Assembly: GCA_002348265.1 (NCBI GenBank)
Contig: DEAT01000009.1
Location: forward strand, 1 to 6,911
Reading direction: 5' to 3'
Length of the DNA stretch: 6,911 nt
From: Gemmatimonadales bacterium UBA2975
GTDB lineage: Bacteria; Gemmatimonadota; Gemmatimonadetes; Longimicrobiales; Gaopeijiaceae
Part shown: piece by piece, positions 1-4,591 of the stretch
Numbering within the stretch: position 1 is the stretch's first letter
Layout: each line of letters begins with the position of its first letter
Made by a program: the position numbers and the translations under genes
Notes under the pieces: model-generated
The model's database searches: none
Told to the model about the DNA's origin: nothing
Seen by the model: only the letters and a program-made list of their open reading frames with translations

Positions 1-408
1 TTTCATCACCTCCTCCGTGAATTCACAGCTGTTGAGAATGTTATGATGCCCGCGCTCATCGCTGGGTTGGAAGAGCACGAGGCTCGGACGAAGGCTGAGC
101 TCATCTTGGCAGATGTCGGACTCTCTGAGCGACTGAGGCACAAACCCAGTTCACTTTCTGGAGGTGAGCAACAGCGTGTAGCGGTTGCCCGTTCATTAGT
201 GAACGGTCCGGTGGTCTTGCTCGCGGACGAGCCGAGTGGAAATCTAGATGCTGATACCAGCGCTGCTTTGCACGATCTCTTATTCGACCTTCAAGAGAGT
301 GTAAGCCTTTCGATTCTTGTGGTGACTCACAACCTTGACCTAGCGAGTCGAGCGGATCGAGTACTTGTAATGGAAAAAGGGGGGCTCCATCTAGATGCTA
401 CGGGGTAG
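1..408 (+). CDS. lolD: LolD-type lipoprotein-release ABC transporter ATP-binding subunit (5' end outside window)
   Basis: Cytoplasmic ATPase that, in the LolCDE family, powers extraction of lipoproteins from the inner membrane for transfer to LolA and the outer membrane. Only the last 135 residues are here; the frame is open at base 1, so the Walker A half lies upstream. The visible part starts just after the Q-loop with FHHLLREFTAVENVMMPAL, very like the LolD consensus. It then has the ABC signature LSGGEQQR (visible residues 52-59), Walker B VVLLADEP (71-78), the D-loop SGNLD, and the switch histidine in VVTH (H100). It stops at TAG 406-408. A methionine at base 43 is internal, not the start. 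The related FtsE and MacB ATPases share these motifs; the FHHLL and MMPAL wording favours LolD. A lolC/E-type permease gene probably lies upstream (inference). No terminator is seen before mcsA. Confidence 0.9.
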   Translation, partial: FHHLLREFTAVENVMMPALIAGLEEHEARTKAELILADVGLSERLRHKPSSLSGGEQQRVAVARSLVNGPVVLLADEPSGNLDADTSAALHDLLFDLQESVSLSILVVTHNLDLASRADRVLVMEKGGLHLDATG

Positions 409-441
409 GCAGCCCTCGCGGCATTGTAGTCGAACGGCTCC

Positions 442-446
442 GGAAA
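442..446 (+). promoter_or_regulatory. Likely ribosome binding site for mcsA
   Basis: GGAAA lies 6 bases before ATG 453, but only 3 bases before the alternative GTG 450 and 15 bases before ATG 462. This spacing favours ATG 453 as the mcsA start. The match to the anti-Shine-Dalgarno sequence is only partial. Confidence 0.4.
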
Positions 447-452
447 CCAGTG

Positions 453-968
453 ATGGCTGAGATGAAATGTGAACAGTGTGGATCGTTAGATGCAGTCGTG
501 CACTTGACGCAGATCGTAAATAACGAGATGTCAACCCATCACCTCTGTCAGAAATGTGCAGCGGAGAAGGGCCTTCAAGGCAGCGAAGATCCGTCGAGTC
601 ATCATTTGCTGGACCTCATCGATAAGATGTCGGGCGGTCTTTCCGATGCCTCCCACCTTGAGGCCATTCAATGTGGGTTTTGCGACCTAACCTTCGGAGA
701 ATTCCGGAAGACGACACGTTTGGGTTGCCCACAGTGCTACGAAGCGTTCGGGGATCAGCTTCCTCGGCTATTGCGGCGTATCCACGGAAGCGATAGCCAC
801 GCAGGTAAAATATATCTACCCCCGGATCCATCAGCTTCTGAGATGGAAAAGAGGCTGGAGGGTTTGCGCCGAAAACTCGAGAGGGCGATCCAGGTCGAAG
901 ACTTCGAGAGGGCTGCGGATCTTCGAGACGAGATAGATTCCTTGGCTTTAGTCAAAGAAGCAACGTGA
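453..968 (+). CDS. mcsA: McsA: zinc-finger/UVR-domain activator of protein arginine kinase
   Basis: Cytoplasmic adaptor that in Bacillus activates the kinase McsB and links it to ClpC. From ATG 453 it is 171 residues, close to the roughly 185 of B. subtilis McsA. Four CxxC pairs are visible: C6/C9 (CEQC), C32/C35 (CQKC), C74/C77 (CGFC) and C92/C95 (CPQC), as expected for two zinc-binding modules. Between the modules and the C-terminus is the family-typical stretch RLLRRIHGSDSHAGK. A C-terminal UVR domain spans about residues 130-165, with the core DFERAADLRDEID. GTG 450 and ATG 462 are alternative starts in the same frame. ATG 462 (MKCEQC) resembles the short N-terminus of Bacillus McsA, but ATG 453 has the better ribosome-site spacing. 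The gene follows lolD by about 44 bases and its TGA overlaps the mcsB start. Automated annotation would often call it a UvrB/UvrC motif-containing protein. It lacks the nuclease or helicase parts of Uvr proteins, so a DNA-repair role is unlikely. Confidence 0.93.
   Translation: MAEMKCEQCGSLDAVVHLTQIVNNEMSTHHLCQKCAAEKGLQGSEDPSSHHLLDLIDKMSGGLSDASHLEAIQCGFCDLTFGEFRKTTRLGCPQCYEAFGDQLPRLLRRIHGSDSHAGKIYLPPDPSASEMEKRLEGLRRKLERAIQVEDFERAADLRDEIDSLALVKEAT
965..968 (+). promoter_or_regulatory. GTGA stop/start overlap coupling mcsA and mcsB
   Basis: The mcsA stop TGA (966-968) overlaps the mcsB start GTG (965-967). The only ribosome-site candidate is a weak AGAAG at 956-960. Translation of mcsB therefore probably depends on ribosomes terminating mcsA, which would keep activator and kinase levels matched. 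Confidence 0.6.
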
Positions 969-2083
969 CCCGATTTGGCTTTGTCCCCGATCACGGGCTT
1001 GACTGGCTAGAGGCTAGCGGAGAACACTCTGATGTAGTGCTTTCCACCAGGGTTCGTATTGCTAGGAATCTTCAAGGGCATGCTTTCGGGTCTAGAGCGC
1101 GGATCAATGATCGTGAGGCGGTACTCAGGTGCTTCCGGAGGAGTGTAGAGCGATCTCAGATGCTCAAGGATGGAACGTTGTTGGTGATACCCGAGGTGCC
1201 CGTTCGGACACAGGAGATTCTCCACGAAAGAAGGCTCGTAACCCGTGATCTGCTCGGTCCAGAAGGCTCTGTTCCGGCAACAAGCGCCGCGATCCACTTT
1301 TCGGCAGAAGAGCCGGTGAGCGTCATGGTGAATGAAGAGGATCACTTTCGGATGCAGAGCCTGCTCTCCGGCCTGAGAATATTGGAGGCTTGGCAGATTG
1401 TTGATCAACTGGACGAAGAGCTTGGGAGAGAGATCCCATATGCATACCATCAAGAGTTCGGCTTTCTGACCAGTTGCCCGACGAATGTGGGCACAGGGCT
1501 CAGAGCATCTGTCTTTATGCATCTCCCGGGTTTGGTCTTGACTAAGGAGATTAGTAAAGCCCTTCGAGGGCTGGGAGAGCTCGGCCTGACGTTCCGTGGG
1601 CTATATGGGGAAGGTTCGGAGGTGGTCGGCAACTTCTTCCAGATCTCGAATCAGACCACACTGGGTCGAACCGAAGAAGATTTGGTGGATGACCTTGAGA
1701 GGGTCGTCCGAACAGTTATAGAGAAGGAACTGCACGCGAGACAGGTCTTACTTCGGGACGCTCCTGCACTGACCGAGGATAAGATTTGGAGAGCATTTGG
1801 TACGCTTTGCTACAGTAGGATGCTAACGTTCGAAGAATTGATGAACTATCTGTCTGGGGTGAGGCTTGGAGTAAGCCTGAACATTCTCCCAGACGTAAGT
1901 GTATACACGCTAAATAAATTGATGATCTTTACCCAGCCGGCGCATCTTGATCAGGCAGCCGGACGAAATCTTTCTGATGATGAACGAGACGCGCACCGTG
2001 CCACGCTAGTGCGTTCCGTTCTGGCTAACGATGGAGATGTTTCGAGCGGCGCTAGTGACATTCAAGGCAATCGGACTAACTAG
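965..2083 (+). CDS. mcsB: McsB: ATP-dependent protein arginine kinase
   Basis: Transfers the ATP gamma-phosphate to arginine side chains of proteins, making phosphoarginine, which in Bacillus is the degradation tag read by ClpC-ClpP. It has 372 residues, near the usual 350-365, and the phosphagen-kinase catalytic fold. Visible motifs are the nucleotide-phosphate-binding STRVRIARNL (27-36), the substrate-loop NEEDHFRMQ (123-131), the active-site stretch TSCPTNVGTGLRAS (169-182, with C171), GEGSE (215-219), and FFQISNQTTLGRTEEDL (224-240). The C-terminal part carries RDAHRA (341-346), matching the RDxxRA phosphoarginine-binding motif that separates McsB from creatine/arginine kinases. The GTG start is chosen because it puts 26 residues before STRVR, close to the roughly 22 in B. 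subtilis, and because it overlaps the mcsA stop. After residue 350 the tail is low in conservation, polar and probably flexible. All key motifs are present, so an active kinase is expected. Confidence 0.96.
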   Translation: MTRFGFVPDHGLDWLEASGEHSDVVLSTRVRIARNLQGHAFGSRARINDREAVLRCFRRSVERSQMLKDGTLLVIPEVPVRTQEILHERRLVTRDLLGPEGSVPATSAAIHFSAEEPVSVMVNEEDHFRMQSLLSGLRILEAWQIVDQLDEELGREIPYAYHQEFGFLTSCPTNVGTGLRASVFMHLPGLVLTKEISKALRGLGELGLTFRGLYGEGSEVVGNFFQISNQTTLGRTEEDLVDDLERVVRTVIEKELHARQVLLRDAPALTEDKIWRAFGTLCYSRMLTFEELMNYLSGVRLGVSLNILPDVSVYTLNKLMIFTQPAHLDQAAGRNLSDDERDAHRATLVRSVLANDGDVSSGASDIQGNRTN

Positions 2084-2098
2084 CGGCGCTGACAGGTT

Positions 2099-4591
2099 AT
2101 GAATTACAACTTTACCGACCGAGTCAGGAAAGTTCTCGCGATGGCGCGAGAAGAAGCGATCCGCCTTCAGCATGATTACGTGGGAACGGAACACCTTCTA
2201 CTTGGGTTGATCCGAGAAGGAGAAGGTGTGGCGGCTGTCGTTCTTCAGAACCTAAACGTGGATTTGGAGCAGATCAGTGAGCGCGTAGAAGAATCTGTGC
2301 GTGAGGGTAAGGCCACGATAGCATTAGGTGAGCTGCCTTATACATCGAGGGCGAAGAAGGTGCTCGAGTTCGCGATGACGGAGGCGCGTGATTTCAGCCA
2401 TTCATATGTCGGTACTGAGCATCTGCTGCTCGGTCTTCTCCGAGAGGAGAAAGGGATAGCTGCACAGGTATTGAATTCACTAGGAGCAATGCTGGATGAG
2501 GCGCGCGCGGAAACCATTAAGGTTCTGGGAGCAGACGTCACTCCCTCGGAGCCCGCGGGTATCGGGGCTGGTGACGTGATTCCTGAAGGTGCGTCTGCCA
2601 CAACCAAAGGTGACAAGAAGTCGAAAACACCCGCGCTTGATCATTTCTGTCGTGATTTGACTGAACATGCTCGCCTGGGACGGCTAGACCCCACCGTGGG
2701 TCGTTTCGAAGAGATCGAGCGAATGGTGGAGATTCTGTGCCGACGAAAGAAGAACAACCCGGTACTCATAGGTGAGCCCGGTGTTGGAAAGACGGCGATT
2801 GTTGAAGGCCTCGCTCAGATGATTGCTGAGGGAGAAGTCACGGAAGGCTTGAGGGACTTTCGGCTACTCGCTCTTGATATGGCAGCTGTCATAGCTGGAA
2901 CAAAATACCGCGGTCAGTTCGAGGAGCGACTGAAAGCTGTGATGAACGAGATCCAAGAGAGTAAAAACGTGATCCTGTTCATCGATGAACTCCATACCCT
3001 TGTGGGTGCGGGGGCTGCAGAAGGTGCGATAGATGCATCCAACATGCTAAAGCCAGCGCTCGCTCGGGGAGAGCTACAATGCATTGGGGCTTCGACTCTG
3101 AATGAGTATAGGAAGTATGTAGAGAAGGATGGAGCGCTGGAGCGCCGTTTTCAGCCAGTAATTGTCGACCCTCCGGCGGTGAGCGAAACTGTTGACATCC
3201 TCAAGGGGCTCAGGGAGCACTATGAGGATCATCACAAGGTTGTAATACCAGACGACGCTCTTGAGCATGCAGCAAAGCTCTCGGATCGCTACATCACTGA
3301 CCGCTTCCTGCCAGATAAAGCCATCGACGTTATCGATGAAGCAGGAGCGAGAGCCAGGATTTCTAGTGAGGTGCCTCCGGCGGACGTTGACGAGTTGAAG
3401 GACCAGCTTCGTGAGATCGCAGACCGAAAGGAATCAGCAATCGGCGATCAAGACTTTGAGCGTGCAGCTCAACTCAGAGATGAGGAACGTGCGGTAAGTC
3501 AACAAATAAGAGAACGTCAAGAGGCTTGGGAAGAACTACGAAAGCAGCATCGCCCAGAGATCTCCACCGATGAAATTGCGTTCATAGTGGGTCGCTGGAC
3601 CGGAGTCCCTGTTCAGCGGATTCGTCAGACTGAGTCTGAACGGCTCGTCAACATGGAGTCGGAGTTGCACCAGCGGATCGTTGGTCAGCATGATGCTATA
3701 GAGGCGATAAGCCGAGCGATTCGCAGGAGTCGCGCCGGACTGAAAGATCCGAACCGTCCGATTGGTTCCTTCATCTTCTCCGGTCCTACAGGAGTGGGTA
3801 AGACTGAATTGGCCAGAGCGCTAGCTGAATTCCTCTTCGATGACCGGGAGGCACTTATCAGGGTCGACATGAGTGAATACATGGAAAAGTTCACTGTATC
3901 TCGGCTGATCGGTGCCCCACCTGGCTACGTTGGATACGAGGACTCAGGCGCATTGACCAAGGCTGTAAGGAGACGCCCGTATTCGGTTGTTTTGCTCGAC
4001 GAGGTTGAGAAAGCTCACCCGGATGTCTTCAACATTCTGCTGCAGGTACTAGACGAAGGACACCTCACCGACAATTACGGGCGTGTTATCGATTTTAAGA
4101 ATACGGTCTTGATCATGACTTCGAATTTGGGGGCACGGGAGATTAGTAAAGGCGGTGGATTAGGATTCCAGACGGCGGATTTGGAATCGGGCTACCAGAT
4201 CATGAAAGACAAGGTGGCGCAGGAGATAGAACGAGCCTTCAATCCTGAATTTCTGAATCGAATAGACGACACCATCGTTTTCCATCCGCTCAGCAGAGAG
4301 AACATCAGCGACATCATCCACATCTTAATGCAGGATGTCCATGAACGCCTGAGTGAAAAAGAGATCAAGCTGAAGCTAAGCGATGCTGCAATAGCTTTCT
4401 TGGTCGAACAAGGATATGACGAGAAGTTTGGCGCCCGTCCGCTGAAGCGGGCAATTCAGAGGTATCTAGAGGACCTATTGTCCGAGAAGATACTTCAGGC
4501 TGAATTTAGTCCCGGGGACGAGTTGGAGGTTGACGTGAATTCAGAAAATGAAGGCCTTCTGTTGCGCGCGGAGCCCGCGACTAAGACGTGA
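2099..4591 (+). CDS. clpC: ClpC: AAA+ unfoldase subunit of the Clp protease
   Basis: Hexameric cytoplasmic ATPase that unfolds tagged proteins and feeds them to ClpP. It has 830 residues, a normal ClpC length. Order of parts: two N-terminal Clp repeats (about 1-145, each with YVGTEHLLLGL), which in Bacillus bind phosphoarginine and adaptors; a polar linker (about 146-178); the first ATPase with Walker A GEPGVGKT (225-232), pore loop GTKYRG (Y270), Walker B ILFIDEL (D296, E297) and arginine finger ERRF; a short middle domain with a UVR motif (about 433-468, DFERAAQLRDEE); and the second ATPase with Walker A GPTGVGKT (562-569), pore loop GYVGYEDSG, Walker B VVLLDE (D634, E635), sensor N676 and sensor-2 GAR (778-780). 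The short middle domain excludes ClpB. The loop GGGLGF (685-690) is the ClpP-docking tripeptide, so this is a protease partner; clpP itself is not in the window. An in-frame TGA at 2090-2092 leaves ATG 2099 as the first start. AGG at 2094-2096 is unusually close, so coupling to mcsB 15 bases upstream is likely. Confidence 0.98.
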   Translation: MNYNFTDRVRKVLAMAREEAIRLQHDYVGTEHLLLGLIREGEGVAAVVLQNLNVDLEQISERVEESVREGKATIALGELPYTSRAKKVLEFAMTEARDFSHSYVGTEHLLLGLLREEKGIAAQVLNSLGAMLDEARAETIKVLGADVTPSEPAGIGAGDVIPEGASATTKGDKKSKTPALDHFCRDLTEHARLGRLDPTVGRFEEIERMVEILCRRKKNNPVLIGEPGVGKTAIVEGLAQMIAEGEVTEGLRDFRLLALDMAAVIAGTKYRGQFEERLKAVMNEIQESKNVILFIDELHTLVGAGAAEGAIDASNMLKPALARGELQCIGASTLNEYRKYVEKDGALERRFQPVIVDPPAVSETVDILKGLREHYEDHHKVVIPDDALEHAAKLSDRYITDRFLPDKAIDVIDEAGARARISSEVPPADVDELKDQLREIADRKESAIGDQDFERAAQLRDEERAVSQQIRERQEAWEELRKQHRPEISTDEIAFIVGRWTGVPVQRIRQTESERLVNMESELHQRIVGQHDAIEAISRAIRRSRAGLKDPNRPIGSFIFSGPTGVGKTELARALAEFLFDDREALIRVDMSEYMEKFTVSRLIGAPPGYVGYEDSGALTKAVRRRPYSVVLLDEVEKAHPDVFNILLQVLDEGHLTDNYGRVIDFKNTVLIMTSNLGAREISKGGGLGFQTADLESGYQIMKDKVAQEIERAFNPEFLNRIDDTIVFHPLSRENISDIIHILMQDVHERLSEKEIKLKLSDAAIAFLVEQGYDEKFGARPLKRAIQRYLEDLLSEKILQAEFSPGDELEVDVNSENEGLLLRAEPATKT
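4588..4591 (+). promoter_or_regulatory. GTGA stop/start overlap joining clpC and bamA
   Basis: The clpC stop TGA (4589-4591) overlaps GTG 4588-4590, the first possible start in the bamA frame; an in-frame TAA at 4582-4584 closes the frame just upstream. No good ribosome site precedes it, so expression through translational coupling to clpC is inferred. The alternative is a start at ATG 4645, which would leave a 53-base gap after clpC. Confidence 0.45.

Noticed and set aside
409..452. Possible promoter, CIRCE or CtsR operator before mcsA
   Set aside because: The gap is only about 44 bases. I see neither the CIRCE inverted repeat nor the CtsR tandem heptamer, and no convincing -35/-10 pair.
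453..968. DNA-repair (UvrB/UvrC-like) function for the gene before mcsB
   Set aside because: Only the small UVR motif is shared; the four CxxC pairs and position directly before mcsB identify McsA.
1006..1018. Short perfect inverted repeat GCTAG-AGG-CTAGC in early mcsB
   Set aside because: A 5 bp stem with a 3-base loop inside coding sequence is common by chance and has no supporting context.
1007..1522. 171-codon open frame on the minus strand opposite mcsB
   Set aside because: It lies wholly antisense to a well-conserved gene, has no recognisable family or domain, and has the composition expected of a reverse-frame shadow.
2099..4591. ClpB disaggregase instead of ClpC
   Set aside because: The middle domain is short with a UVR motif, and the ClpP-docking LGF loop is present; ClpB has a long coiled-coil middle domain and lacks that loop.
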